DNA of 35,754 nucleotides from Muribaculaceae bacterium (lineage in GTDB: Bacteria; Bacteroidota; Bacteroidia; Bacteroidales; Muribaculaceae): the NCBI GenBank assembly GCA_009775125.1, contig VSPD01000028.1:1-35754 (forward strand), given 5' to 3'. The notes below the pieces were generated by a model. The model ran no database searches. It was not told the DNA's origin and saw nothing but the letters and a program-made list of their open reading frames with translations. Shown here in pieces: positions 1 through 8,257 of this stretch; the first letter of the stretch is position 1; each line of letters opens with the position of its first letter. The translations under genes were made by a program, and so were the position numbers.

Positions 1-2
1 TG

Positions 3-77
3 AAAGGCCGCCCAATACTCTATGTCTTTTGCTTGGTTGAAAATCATAAAGTTCTTATCCCGAACTCGCGTTATTAA
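3..77 (+). CDS. Possible 3' end of a CDS that begins before the window
   Basis: One plus-strand frame is open from the left edge and ends in TAA at 75-77. It would encode about 24 C-terminal residues ending in NSRY. The only support is that a good plus-strand terminator hairpin follows at 97-130. The other two frames contain stops in the same stretch, but a 75-base open frame can occur by chance. The product cannot be identified. Confidence 0.3.
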   Translation, partial: KGRPILYVFCLVENHKVLIPNSRY

Positions 78-96
78 CTATAAGTGATAAAGTATT

Positions 97-131
97 AAGC
101 GGCAAGGTCTTGACGGCCTTGCCGCTTTTTT
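97..131 (+). terminator. Rho-independent terminator
   Basis: An 11-bp perfect stem (AAGCGGCAAGG, 97-107, with CCTTGCCGCTT, 117-127) has a 9-nt loop and runs into six T's. It would end a plus-strand transcript entering from the left of the window. Confidence 0.8.
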
Positions 132-171
132 ACATCCGGCATGAAGGGATGTATCAAAAAATCTGTGTGCC

Positions 172-332
172 AGGAGGGTATGTCAAAATACCAAAGGTAG
201 GGACGTACGGCCCGTGCGTCCGGGAAACCATATTGCTAATTAATTGATAATCAATTTTTAATCTGCGGACGTACGAGCCGTGCGTCCCTACAATATCGGC
301 ATAAACAGCCTTTTTTGACACACACTCTTCCT
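172..332. repeat. MITE-like palindromic repeat, copy A
   Basis: This 161-bp element has no gene. Its ends are imperfect inverted repeats (AGGAGGGTATGTCAAAA at 172-188 and the reverse complement of AGGAAGAGTGTGTGTCAAAA at 313-332). Inside lies a second inverted repeat of 26 nt (197-222 with 266-291, 23 of 26 positions complementary), and at the centre ATTGATAATCAAT is itself palindromic. The inner part recurs at 25151-25245, and the GTGTGTCAAAA-type ends recur at 25535-25550 and 34056-34410. The structure suggests a small non-autonomous mobile element or its remnant. The ends resemble insertion-sequence termini, but that link is inference. Confidence 0.75.
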
Positions 333-340
333 GAATGAGA

Positions 341-371
341 ACGCCCCGCTTCCTGTGGGGAAACGGGGCGT
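341..371 (-). terminator. Hairpin downstream of the small minus-strand gene
   Basis: An 8-bp G/C stem (ACGCCCCG, 341-348, with CGGGGCGT, 364-371) lies 21 nt after the stop of the 49-residue gene. In the minus direction it is not followed by a clean T run, so it may only stabilise the 3' end. Confidence 0.45.
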
Positions 372-392
372 GTGTGGTGTTTACAACGGTGT

Positions 393-542
393 TTAGCGTT
401 TGCTGCGCTCGATGGCTTTATGTACTTTGTGCACTTCTTTCACGAGGCAGAATGCTGCTGCCACGCCTGCTGCTTTGAGGACGAGCTTGGCAATTTTAAA
501 GCCAAGGTGCATGCAGCGATGGTCGTCATGTCTTTCTTCCAT
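393..542 (-). CDS. Small hypothetical protein, 49 aa
   Basis: A short gene lies 76 nt downstream of the PurF-like gene on the same strand. It encodes 49 residues: a His/Asp/Cys-rich start (MEERHDDHRCMH), a central hydrophobic or amphipathic stretch (about residues 14-34, rich in Ala, Leu and Val) and a basic tail (HKVHKAIERSKR). This resembles the small single-helix proteins common in Bacteroidales, possibly membrane associated. The region before ATG is AT-rich, as is usual for translation starts in this phylum, and a hairpin follows the TAA. It may be cotranscribed with the upstream gene, since I see no separate promoter. The function is unknown. The call is based on the compact composition, strand agreement and flanking hairpin. 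Confidence 0.55.
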   Translation of the reverse strand: MEERHDDHRCMHLGFKIAKLVLKAAGVAAAFCLVKEVHKVHKAIERSKR

Positions 543-618
543 GATTTTTAGTTTTGGTGTTATATTGGGGTTTGTGAATATAACACGCCAATGGAAGAAT
601 TTGTTATGTTAAATATTC

Positions 619-2025
619 TTAGAAGTGGGATGAGCCGTCGAAGCAGTGGGTGCAGATGCGACATTTGGGCAGGCCGATTGAGGCGACGAGGTCCTCGATG
701 GTGTTGAATCGGAGTGAGTCGATGCCGAAGTGGTCGGCTATTTTCTGCACAAGGGCGTTGTATTCGGGAGTGCCGGTTGTGGCGTAAGCTTCGAGGTTTT
801 TGTTGGGGTCGCCTTCGAGCTCTCCGATGATGCGGCGGGTGATAAGTTCCATGTCGCTTTTCGAGGAGGTGTATCCCACGAAGGGACATCCGTAGATGAG
901 CGGGGGGCAGGCGATGCGGATATGCACTTCTTTGGCGCCACATTCATAGAATGTGTGCACGTTGTCTTTGAGCTGGGTGCCGCGCACTATCGAGTCGTCG
1001 CAGAAGGCTATTCTCTTGCCTTTTATAAGGCTTGGATTGGGGATGAGTTTCATTTTTGCGACGAGGTCGCGCATCGACTGCTGGGAGGGGGTGAAACTGC
1101 GGGGCCATGTAGGGGTGTATTTGCACACGCAGCGGCGGTAGGGCACGCCTTTGCCTACTGAATATCCGATTGCCGTGCCGACGCCGGAGTCGGGGATGCC
1201 GCACACGCAGTCGACTTCTGTTTCGTCGCGTTGGCCCATGAGCACTCCGGAGGCGTTGCGCGAGGCTTCGACGTTGACATCTTCGTATGTCGAGGTCGGA
1301 AATCCGTAGTAGACCCACAGGAATGAGCATATTTGCATCTCGGGGAGCTCGGGAGCGAGTTGCTCGACGCCTTCGGATGTGACGAGGACGATTTCGCCGG
1401 GGCCAAGGTCGCGGATGTGTTCGTAGCCGAGGTTGGGGAATGCCGACGACTCGCTCGACAGGGCGTAGCCTTCGTCGCCGCGACCGAGGGCTATGGGGGT
1501 GCGTCCGAGGCGGTCGCGTGCGGCGATGATGCCGCCGGGGGTGAGCAGGAGCATGGAGCAGGAGCCTTTGATGCGGGCCTGGGCATGGCGGATGCCGTCG
1601 ACAAAGTCTTTTCCTTCGTTGATGAGTGTGGCGACAAGTTCGGTGGGGTTTGTCAGGCCGGAACTGGTCTCTGCAAAATGGATATGGTTTTGAAGCATTT
1701 CGCGCTCGAGCTTGGCGATGTTTTGAATCTTAGCCACGGTGACTATTGCGAAACGCCCGAGGTGAGAGTTGATTACGATTGGCTGCGAGTCGTTGTCGGA
1801 AATGACTCCTATTCCGGAATTTCCTTTGAAGCGTGGCAGTGTGCTTTCAAATTTGGTGCGGAAATAAGAATTTTCAAGACTGTGGATACTGCGGACGAAA
1901 CCCAGGTCGCTGTCGTAGGTGGCCATGCCGGCACGTTTTGTGCCGAGGTGCGAGTTATAGTCGGTGCCGTAGAATAGATCCGTGACACACTGCGTCTTTT
2001 TTGCACAACCGAAAAAACCTCCCAT
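619..2025 (-). CDS. PurF-like amidophosphoribosyltransferase paralogue lacking the glutaminase cysteine
   Basis: This 468-residue protein has the two-domain plan of glutamine PRPP amidotransferase (class II GATase plus phosphoribosyltransferase). The PRPP-binding loop is intact (FCDDSIVRGTQ, about 341-351). The four cysteines that bind the Fe-S cluster in Bacillus PurF have plausible equivalents at C233, C380, C458 and C461. The N-terminus reads MGGFFG where active enzymes have (M)CGxFG, so the nucleophile is Gly. The usual oxyanion HNGNL and arginine GHxRY motifs are also not recognisable. Ammonia from glutamine is therefore unlikely to be made here. Annotation pipelines usually call such proteins amidophosphoribosyltransferase. 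I infer either an ammonia-dependent enzyme or a regulatory paralogue. The start ATG at 2023-2025 is favoured by a promoter at 2072-2103. Confidence 0.85.
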   Translation of the reverse strand: MGGFFGCAKKTQCVTDLFYGTDYNSHLGTKRAGMATYDSDLGFVRSIHSLENSYFRTKFESTLPRFKGNSGIGVISDNDSQPIVINSHLGRFAIVTVAKIQNIAKLEREMLQNHIHFAETSSGLTNPTELVATLINEGKDFVDGIRHAQARIKGSCSMLLLTPGGIIAARDRLGRTPIALGRGDEGYALSSESSAFPNLGYEHIRDLGPGEIVLVTSEGVEQLAPELPEMQICSFLWVYYGFPTSTYEDVNVEASRNASGVLMGQRDETEVDCVCGIPDSGVGTAIGYSVGKGVPYRRCVCKYTPTWPRSFTPSQQSMRDLVAKMKLIPNPSLIKGKRIAFCDDSIVRGTQLKDNVHTFYECGAKEVHIRIACPPLIYGCPFVGYTSSKSDMELITRRIIGELEGDPNKNLEAYATTGTPEYNALVQKIADHFGIDSLRFNTIEDLVASIGLPKCRICTHCFDGSSHF

Positions 2026-2071
2026 AATGTGGTAATTTTTCTATGTATTTAGCTATTGGAATTTTAAAGTG

Positions 2072-2103
2072 CAAAGTTACGGCTTTTTTCGCAAATTCTG
2101 CAA
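2072..2103 (-). promoter_or_regulatory. Bacteroidota-type promoter of the PurF-like gene
   Basis: On the minus strand, TAACTTTG (2079-2072) matches the -7 consensus TAnnTTTG. A TTG box lies at 2103-2101 with a 21-nt spacer. Transcription would start about 40 nt before the ATG. Confidence 0.6.
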
Positions 2104-2123
2104 GGCCTGCAAGATTTTCTTTC

Positions 2124-2171
2124 AAAAAAATTTGCGGGAGCCGCGTCCGTAGCGTGACGCGGCTCCCGCAA
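2124..2171 (-). terminator. Rho-independent terminator of the TPR lipoprotein gene
   Basis: A 14-bp perfect stem (2134-2147 with 2156-2169), extended by two A-T pairs, has an 8-nt loop. On the minus strand it is followed by a run of seven T's (2130-2124). It begins about 25 nt after the stop codon. Confidence 0.9.
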
Positions 2172-2195
2172 TAAGGGGATTGATGCTGTTACTTA

Positions 2196-3884
2196 TCAGT
2201 TGAGTGCGGAGGAGAGGTTGAAGTTGGCGAATTCGAGGTCGGAAGCGGCGCGCGATGCGAGCGACTTGTCGAGACGGATTGCCTGACGGAGGTTGGTGGT
2301 GACCATCTTCTCGTTGTTGGTGCGGGCTCCGAGGATTGCCATCAGGTAGTATGTGGTGGCGTCGGGAGCGTTGATGCCGGCGAGGGTGGATTTAGCCTTG
2401 TTGTAGTCTTTGGTAAGGATTTGTGCAAGGGCGGCGTTGTTGGATTTGCTGTCGCCGAAAGCGCGCACTGCGGAAGAAGCGTCGCCCATTTTGAGAGCGT
2501 AAACGCCGAGAGCTTCGTTAAGACCGCCTACGCCTGCGGCTGCGCCGAAGAGCTGGTTGGCCTTGTCATAGTTCTTGTCGAGGAGTTCGATGAGGCCGAG
2601 GTTCATCTGGGGTTCAGCGGCTTTTGCGTCGACTTGCGATGCTTTTTTGAAGGAAGCCTTGGCTGCGGAGTAGTCGCCGTCGATGTACTGTGCCATGCCG
2701 AGGTCGTTCCATGTGCGGTAGTCTTCGGGATATTGCTCTACGGCCTGGTTGTAGATTTGGAGACGCTGGTTGTTGTCGTCGGTAAGAGTTGCGGCATAGA
2801 GGATTTCGTCTACGCTGAGAGCTTTGGGGTTGGAGGCGAAGAGGTTTTTGATTTCGGCGTCGGATTTACCGATTACGTCGATTGAGGCTGTGATGCGGGA
2901 GTAGCGGAGCTGGGGAAGAATCTGGTCGGCGAGCTGCTCAAATACGTTGGAGAGGTTGCGGATTTCGCGTTCGCGCTGTTCGGGGTCGTTGTACATTGAG
3001 AGCACGCTAAGGATAAGGTCTTTGTCCTGGATGTTGCTCTGGGCCACGAGACGCTGGAAGCCTTCCCAGTCTTCGGGGGTGAATTGAGCGGTGAGTTCGC
3101 CGAATTCGGTGATTTTGTCTTTTTTGAGTTGGTTTTTGAGATAAGCGGAGGTATTGTTCTCACGTTCCTGAGCAAGGCGAGTATTGAGGTCGAGGCCGCC
3201 TTCGGGGGAAGCGTACGACTGGATGTTGAGTTCGCGGATTACACGGGAGGTGTCGCCGTGGGCCGAGCGGATTTCATTCTGGAGTTCGGTCATGGCGTTG
3301 GTGCTGAGCTCCGACGAGCGGATGTTGGCACGGTTGATGAGGAACATGATGTCGGCGGCGTATTTTTCTTCAATCACGCGCTGGAATTTGTCGGGAGCGA
3401 GCGCGGGGTTGACAGTGCCTGCATCGGCGAGGGCTGCGGTGGCAACAACGCCGTTGGCTACTTTTACGCGGGGGAGGACATATTGTTTGTTGCCCTGGTT
3501 TACGGTGAAGGCGAGCTCGAGTTCGCTCTTGTTCATTTCAGGCGCATAGGGGAAAGCAGCGGGGATTGTCACGGAGCCGCCACGTTCGTAGTTGATTGTG
3601 GGAGCGTTGCCGCGCACGTTCTCGCCTTGGAACGAGTAGGGCTGCGAGGCCATTTCCGTGCCGTTGTACACGAGATAGGGCGTTACGGTTACGGATGCGT
3701 TTTTCACGAAGAATTTTGGCGGGATGTTACCTGTGACGGTAGCGGGTACTTTTTCGCCGACAACTTCGAGGGGGTTAGGGTTTACAGAGAAGTAATCGGA
3801 CGAGAATTGGCCGAGTTTCTTGCCGCATGACGACAGGGCGAGAGCCGCGCCGAGGGCAAATACGTAACTGACTTTGAGGTTCAT
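2196..3884 (-). CDS. TPR lipoprotein with an OmpA-like segment
   Basis: This 562-residue protein has a lipoprotein signal peptide (LALSSC, Cys20 lipidated). The residues after Cys are GKKLG, which lacks the acidic surface-export signal, so it probably faces the periplasm. The N-terminal part is beta-rich and full of proline and valine. A middle segment (about 220-250) with SYASPEGG and RLAQERENNTSAYL resembles the peptidoglycan-binding OmpA-like core. From about residue 380 there are TPR-type helical repeats (for example YRTWNDLGMAQYIDGDY). A role as an envelope scaffold is inference. The gene is transcribed alone from its own promoter and ends in a strong terminator. It resembles TPR/OmpA lipoproteins such as PorE only in general plan, and I would not assign it to T9SS. 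Confidence 0.8.
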   Translation of the reverse strand: MNLKVSYVFALGAALALSSCGKKLGQFSSDYFSVNPNPLEVVGEKVPATVTGNIPPKFFVKNASVTVTPYLVYNGTEMASQPYSFQGENVRGNAPTINYERGGSVTIPAAFPYAPEMNKSELELAFTVNQGNKQYVLPRVKVANGVVATAALADAGTVNPALAPDKFQRVIEEKYAADIMFLINRANIRSSELSTNAMTELQNEIRSAHGDTSRVIRELNIQSYASPEGGLDLNTRLAQERENNTSAYLKNQLKKDKITEFGELTAQFTPEDWEGFQRLVAQSNIQDKDLILSVLSMYNDPEQREREIRNLSNVFEQLADQILPQLRYSRITASIDVIGKSDAEIKNLFASNPKALSVDEILYAATLTDDNNQRLQIYNQAVEQYPEDYRTWNDLGMAQYIDGDYSAAKASFKKASQVDAKAAEPQMNLGLIELLDKNYDKANQLFGAAAGVGGLNEALGVYALKMGDASSAVRAFGDSKSNNAALAQILTKDYNKAKSTLAGINAPDATTYYLMAILGARTNNEKMVTTNLRQAIRLDKSLASRAASDLEFANFNLSSALN

Positions 3885-3931
3885 ATGTATATTGATTGAT
3901 TGGTTGATTTCAGGCCTTGGTTTTGTTTTTG

Positions 3932-3962
3932 CAAATTTACATATTAGGTTTTGATTTTCAAA
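3932..3962 (-). promoter_or_regulatory. Promoter of the TPR lipoprotein gene
   Basis: On the minus strand, TTTG (3962-3959), a 19-nt spacer and TAAATTTG (3939-3932) give a full match to the Bacteroidota promoter. It leaves a leader of roughly 40 nt before the ATG at 3884. Confidence 0.75.
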
Positions 3963-4004
3963 AATTTTTAATAAATTTTATTAAATCAGGGCCAAGAGAG
4001 CCCG

Positions 4005-4034
4005 ATTGCACACCCGCATGTGCAAACGTGCAAT
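4005..4034. promoter_or_regulatory. Candidate operator upstream of ptb
   Basis: Three related half-sites lie just upstream of the ptb -33 box: TTGCAC (4006-4011), GTGCAA (4020-4025) and GTGCAA (4028-4033). The first two form an inverted repeat with an 8-nt spacer, and the outer pair extends to ATTGCAC/GTGCAAT. The spacing fits a dimeric regulator, but no regulator is identified. Confidence 0.35.
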
Positions 4035-4049
4035 TTTCCTCCTTCATTT

Positions 4050-4081
4050 TTTGGATATTGGCGGGATTATGCTTAAATTTG
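4050..4081 (+). promoter_or_regulatory. Promoter of the ptb-buk-MATE operon
   Basis: TTTG (4050-4053), a 20-nt spacer and TAAATTTG (4074-4081) match the Bacteroidota consensus. The expected transcription start near 4086-4088 leaves about 30 nt before ATG 4117. It also rules out the earlier in-frame starts at 4006 and 4069. Confidence 0.8.
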
Positions 4082-4116
4082 CCACCGAACATATAACCTT
4101 ACCACCACATCGTATC

Positions 4117-5013
4117 ATGATCACAAATTTTAACCAACTCATCGAAAGTCTCCGCTTGCGGGGCGACAGGCGCACCGTGGCTGTGGTGTGGGCCTCCGAC
4201 CCCACCACCCAAGAGGCTGTCGGACGCGCCATCTCTCATGGATTCGCCGACGCCATATTCGTAGGATGCTGCGATGAAGTGAAGAAGAACGCAGAGCTGA
4301 TGGGCCATGCCGCCCACATCCGCTTTGTCGAGGCGGCCGACTGCGACGAGGCCGCCCGCGAAGCTGTGCGCCTTGTCCGCGAAGGAGAAGCCTCGGTTCT
4401 GATGAAAGGCATGCTCAACACCGACAATCTGTTGCGCGCCGTACTCGACAAGGAGACCGGAATTCTCCCGCGCGGGCGCGTGCTTACACATATTACGGCC
4501 GCGGAGATTCCCGGCCACAAAAAATTGCTGTTTTTCAGCGACGCTGCCGTGATACCCTATCCCACCGACGCCCAGCGCGCCGAACAAATTTGCTATCTGT
4601 CGGAGCAGCTTCGCGCCATGGGCGTGGAGTGTCCGAAGATTGCCCTGATACACTGCTCCGAGAAGGTGGACGAGCGTCACTTCCCCTTCACCGCCGGCTA
4701 CCGTGAACTTATAGCCCGCGCCGCCAAAGGCGACTTCGGCCCCTGCATAGTCGACGGCCCTATGGACCTGAAAACAGCCTGCTCGGCCAAGGCTCTTGCA
4801 AAAAAAGGACTTGTATCGCCGCTCGAAGGCGACTCCGACGCTGTCGTTTTCCCCGACATCGAGGCCGGAAACGTATTTTACAAGACCGTCACCCTTTTCT
4901 GCGGAGCCGAGACTGCCGGCATCCTCAAAGGCACAATGGCTCCTGTGGTGCTTCCGTCGCGTGGCGACGATGTGATTTCTAAATTCTATTCATTGGCATT
5001 AGCTTCACTCTGA
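4117..5013 (+). CDS. ptb: Phosphate butyryltransferase (phosphate acyltransferase family)
   Basis: This 298-residue protein belongs to the phosphate acetyl/butyryltransferase family, which exchanges CoA for phosphate on butyryl-CoA (or branched acyl-CoA) to give acyl-phosphate in the cytoplasm. Family features visible are the central VLMKGMLNTDNLLRAVL stretch, the GPCIVDGPMDLKTA segment and the C-terminal GTMAPVVLPSRGDD motif. The length is typical for Ptb and shorter than Pta. ATG 4117 is chosen because it follows the promoter and aligns with the usual N-terminus. The TGA overlaps the ATG of the kinase gene by one base, so the two are translationally coupled. The pair forms the classical Ptb-Buk route. 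Whether the main product is butyrate, isobutyrate or another branched acid cannot be told from sequence. Confidence 0.92.
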   Translation: MITNFNQLIESLRLRGDRRTVAVVWASDPTTQEAVGRAISHGFADAIFVGCCDEVKKNAELMGHAAHIRFVEAADCDEAAREAVRLVREGEASVLMKGMLNTDNLLRAVLDKETGILPRGRVLTHITAAEIPGHKKLLFFSDAAVIPYPTDAQRAEQICYLSEQLRAMGVECPKIALIHCSEKVDERHFPFTAGYRELIARAAKGDFGPCIVDGPMDLKTACSAKALAKKGLVSPLEGDSDAVVFPDIEAGNVFYKTVTLFCGAETAGILKGTMAPVVLPSRGDDVISKFYSLALASL

Positions 5014-6059
5014 TGAAAAATATATTGGCAATAAATCCGGGCTCGACCTCTACGAAAATAGCCGTTTACCGCGACGAGACCCCCGTCCTTGTCAAATCGA
5101 TACCTCACTCTGCCGAGGAAGTAAGCAAATACGCCCAAGTGGTCGACCAGCTGCCCATGCGCAAACAGTTGATTTTCGACGAGCTGGAAAAAGCCGGGTT
5201 GCTCATGCAATTCGACGCGGTGGTAGGCCGCGGCGGCCTTGCCCGCCCGGTAGATGCCGGCGTATATCCCGTGACTCCTCTTATGATTGAGGAAACGCTC
5301 GCCGCCCCTCACCAGCACGCTTGCGACCTGGGATGTGTCCTGGCCTACGACATCGCCGCCCAGACCGGCGGATGCCCGGCTCTTGTGGCCGACCCCGGCC
5401 GCGTCGACCAGCTCAACGACTACGCCCGCATCTCCGGCTCGCCCCTGCTGCCGAGAATCTGCATCTGGCATGCCCTGAACCAGCGCGCCGTGGCCCGCCG
5501 CTTCGCCGACGACACCGGACGCCGCTACGAGGACATGAACCTTATAATATGCCACCTCGGCGGAGGCATCTCCGTAGCCGCCCACGACCACGGCCGCGCC
5601 GTAGACACAAACAATGCCCTTAATGGCGAAGGCCCGTTCTCGCCCGAGCGCGCTGGCTCGCTCCCTGCCGGCGACCTCATCCGCCTCTGCTTCTCGGGCA
5701 AGCACACACAGGAAGAACTGCTGCGCCGCATCGCCGGACACGCCGGGCTCACGGCCCATCTCGGCACCAACGACGTGCGCGAAATAATCTCGCGCATCGA
5801 GTCGGGCGACAAGCACGCCGAGCTTATCCTCAACGCCATGATTTATCATGTGGCGAAAGCCATCGGCGCACAGGCCCCGGTGCTCATGGGCCAAGTCGAC
5901 GCCATAATCATCACAGGCGGCATAGCCCATTCCGACTATGTGGTGTCGCATCTGCTGCCTTATATCGAATGGATAGCCCCCGTGTATATCTATCCCGGCG
6001 AGGACGAAATGCTGGCACTGACGCAAAACGCCCTCCGCTATCTCAAAGAACTGCACTAA
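5013..6059 (+). CDS. buk: Butyrate kinase
   Basis: This 348-residue acetokinase-family protein transfers phosphate from butyryl-phosphate to ADP, yielding butyrate and ATP. It begins with the ASKHA phosphate-1 motif INPGSTSTKIAVY. It also has the NLIICHLGGGISVAAH segment (phosphate-2 region) and a C-terminal adenosine-type motif (IIITGGIAHS). The length is close to known Buk proteins and shorter than acetate kinase. It starts within the stop codon of ptb and is followed after one base by the MATE gene, so the three form one operon. It probably acts in fermentation or branched-chain amino acid breakdown. No CoA-forming steps are encoded nearby. Confidence 0.93.
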   Translation: MKNILAINPGSTSTKIAVYRDETPVLVKSIPHSAEEVSKYAQVVDQLPMRKQLIFDELEKAGLLMQFDAVVGRGGLARPVDAGVYPVTPLMIEETLAAPHQHACDLGCVLAYDIAAQTGGCPALVADPGRVDQLNDYARISGSPLLPRICIWHALNQRAVARRFADDTGRRYEDMNLIICHLGGGISVAAHDHGRAVDTNNALNGEGPFSPERAGSLPAGDLIRLCFSGKHTQEELLRRIAGHAGLTAHLGTNDVREIISRIESGDKHAELILNAMIYHVAKAIGAQAPVLMGQVDAIIITGGIAHSDYVVSHLLPYIEWIAPVYIYPGEDEMLALTQNALRYLKELH

Positions 6060-6060
6060 A

Positions 6061-7401
6061 ATGACTTTTCTCCGGCAACATCTCTCCGACTATAAAGCTA
6101 TCGCATCACTCGGGCTGCCCATACTCGTTGGGCAGCTCGGCTCTATTGTTGTGGGGTTTGCCGACAATATTATGGTGGGCCACTACTCCACCGCCGCGTT
6201 GGCATCGGCTTCGTTTGTCAACAATCTTTTCAACATTGTATTCTTCTGCTGCATTGGATTCACCTATGGCATAACGCCTCTGGTTGGAGCACTTTTCAGC
6301 CAGGGAAGCCGCAACCGCATAGGCGCGTTGCTGCGCACTGCCATTAGGCTGAACATTGCCTTCTCGCTGGCGCTGACCGCGATAATGACCGTGCTTTATT
6401 TTCATATCGACAAGCTCGGGCAGCCGCCGGAACTGCTTCCGCTGATACGGCCTTACTACCTTATATATCTGGCCGGCATCGTGCCGGTGTCGCTGTTCAA
6501 CGCCTTTGCCCAGTGGAGCTACGGCATAAAGAACACGTCGATGCCTATGTGGATAGTGCTGTCGGCAAATGCCGTGAACATTGCCGGCAACTATATGCTG
6601 ATATACGGAAACTTCGGATTTCCGGAACTCGGCCTTAACGGGGCGGGCATTTCCACGCTTGTGGCGCGCCTGATATGCCCGTGCACGATAATCTTGATAT
6701 TTTTCTTCAACCGCAAGTATTCCGACTATCGCCAAGGATTCCGCCGCGCGCGTCCAAACCGGGAGCAGACCCGGCTTGTGTGGTCCACATCCATTCCTGT
6801 CTCGATGCAGATGACTTTTGAAAGCGGGTCGTTCAGCGCCGCCGGCATCATGGCCGGCTGGATTGGCACCGTGTCTCTGGCCGCCTTCCAGGTGATAGTG
6901 ATAGTGGGAATGTTTGGCTTCTGCCTCTACTACGCCGTGGGGGCGGCTGTGGCCGTGCTTGTGGCCAACGAGCACGGACGCGGGTCGACGCCCGGAATGA
7001 GGCGCGTGGCATGGAGCGGCTACCATGTGATGCTCGCCGTGTCGGTGTGCTCGTCGTTGCTTTTTGCCCTGAGCGGACGCCACCTCATGGCACTGTTTTC
7101 AGAAGACACGGCCGTGATAAGCCTTGGCGCCACACTTATCGTGCCGCTTATACTCTACCAGCTCGGCGACGCCACCCAGATTACCTTTGCCAACGCCCTG
7201 CGTGGCACATCGAAAGTGATGCCGATGCTTTGGATCGCTTTCGTAAGCTACGTGATAGTAGGATTGCCGGCCACATATCTGCTGGCCTTCACAGCCGGGC
7301 TGAGCACCTACGGCATAATCCTGAGCTTTTCCGTGTCGCTGTTCACAGCCGGAGCGTTGTTCCTGCTTTTCTTTCTGCGGGAAACGCGCGTCAGAATGTG
7401 A
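6061..7401 (+). CDS. MATE family efflux transporter
   Basis: This 446-residue polytopic membrane protein has about twelve hydrophobic segments arranged as two related halves. Each half opens with a MATE signature (ASLGLPILVGQLGSIVVGFADNIMVGHYS in two parts at residues 16-44, and the VSMQMTFESGSF region near residue 245). Such carriers exchange Na+ or H+ for organic cations, drugs or metabolites across the inner membrane. The gene follows buk after a single base and shares its promoter. This coupling suggests a link to fermentation, for example acid or metabolite export, but the substrate is unknown. The 3' end overlaps the convergent DUF3943 gene by 11 bases. Confidence 0.92.
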   Translation: MTFLRQHLSDYKAIASLGLPILVGQLGSIVVGFADNIMVGHYSTAALASASFVNNLFNIVFFCCIGFTYGITPLVGALFSQGSRNRIGALLRTAIRLNIAFSLALTAIMTVLYFHIDKLGQPPELLPLIRPYYLIYLAGIVPVSLFNAFAQWSYGIKNTSMPMWIVLSANAVNIAGNYMLIYGNFGFPELGLNGAGISTLVARLICPCTIILIFFFNRKYSDYRQGFRRARPNREQTRLVWSTSIPVSMQMTFESGSFSAAGIMAGWIGTVSLAAFQVIVIVGMFGFCLYYAVGAAVAVLVANEHGRGSTPGMRRVAWSGYHVMLAVSVCSSLLFALSGRHLMALFSEDTAVISLGATLIVPLILYQLGDATQITFANALRGTSKVMPMLWIAFVSYVIVGLPATYLLAFTAGLSTYGIILSFSVSLFTAGALFLLFFLRETRVRM

Positions 7402-8257
7402 GCGTGAGGGCAAAACCCTGATACGCCGGGGTGATGGCCGGGGTGAATTGCAGCTGCGCCCGGGCGGCTTGCCGTGCGGGGTTGCCCATAAAAATGCCTA
7501 CGACTTCGTTGAGCGGGTCGAGCAGAAATGCCGCTATCGTGCCGAGTACCGGCGAGCCGAACAGCGTGTAGTCATTTTCGACAATCGAACGTTTCAGCCT
7601 ATAAAAAGCCTCGCCTATTATCGAGCCGCAAAGCGGCGTCACGAAAATATCCTGTATCGACGGGCGTTCCATAAACGCCTCGATGCCAAACTCCCACCCA
7701 ATGGTCGACACAGCGGCCGAATAAAGCAGCGACTGATAGAAATTGTAGCCGTTGGAGCGGGCCGCCATGAAATACACGGCGCCGGCATAAGGATGAAGCA
7801 CATAGTTGAATATCGGGTTGTCGTGGTCCCATTCCGGCCCTTTCTTTATCACATGATCGTACCAGCGCTTGAACAGCGGCACATCCTGAAGCTCGGCGCG
7901 GTTCCAGCTGGTGGCATCCTCGGGCAGACACTCGAGCACAAGCAGCGTGCCGACAAAAGCCGACGCAAGCACAGCCGTGTTCACCCACAGGCGATGTGGG
8001 TCGGGATTAGACATGGTCATGGAATATGGCAGGGAATAAATCGACACAGGCTCGTGTTTCCTTGGCAATTCGCCCAAATAATCGCAATGCGTGCAATCAA
8101 TCGTCACTTCCGACACATCCACAGGCTGTGTCTCGATAAGATATGAAGACATATCGACACTCACGGGCGCGAACCGGGTTGAATCGGCAACGGCAGCTCC
8201 GGCAGAAAATGCCGGTAAAAACGCCCACATAGTTATAAATTGTACCAAATTCTTCAT
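7391..8257 (-). CDS. DUF3943 domain protein
   Basis: This 288-residue exported protein has a signal peptide (MKNLVQFITMWAFLPAFSAGA) that decides the start at 8257. An upstream in-frame start at 8356 would put 33 non-signal residues in front. The core, with NYVLHPYAGAVYF, a Gly/Ser/Tyr-rich helix, IGWEFGIEAFMERPSIQD and a conserved GSIIGEAFYR, fits the DUF3943 family of Bacteroidota. These proteins carry several membrane-type segments and sit in the envelope, with unknown function. A small Cys pair (CTHCDYLG) lies in the N-terminal mature region. It is convergent with the MATE gene, and neither gene has a visible terminator in the 11-base overlap. Confidence 0.8.
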   Translation of the reverse strand: MKNLVQFITMWAFLPAFSAGAAVADSTRFAPVSVDMSSYLIETQPVDVSEVTIDCTHCDYLGELPRKHEPVSIYSLPYSMTMSNPDPHRLWVNTAVLASAFVGTLLVLECLPEDATSWNRAELQDVPLFKRWYDHVIKKGPEWDHDNPIFNYVLHPYAGAVYFMAARSNGYNFYQSLLYSAAVSTIGWEFGIEAFMERPSIQDIFVTPLCGSIIGEAFYRLKRSIVENDYTLFGSPVLGTIAAFLLDPLNEVVGIFMGNPARQAARAQLQFTPAITPAYQGFALTLTF

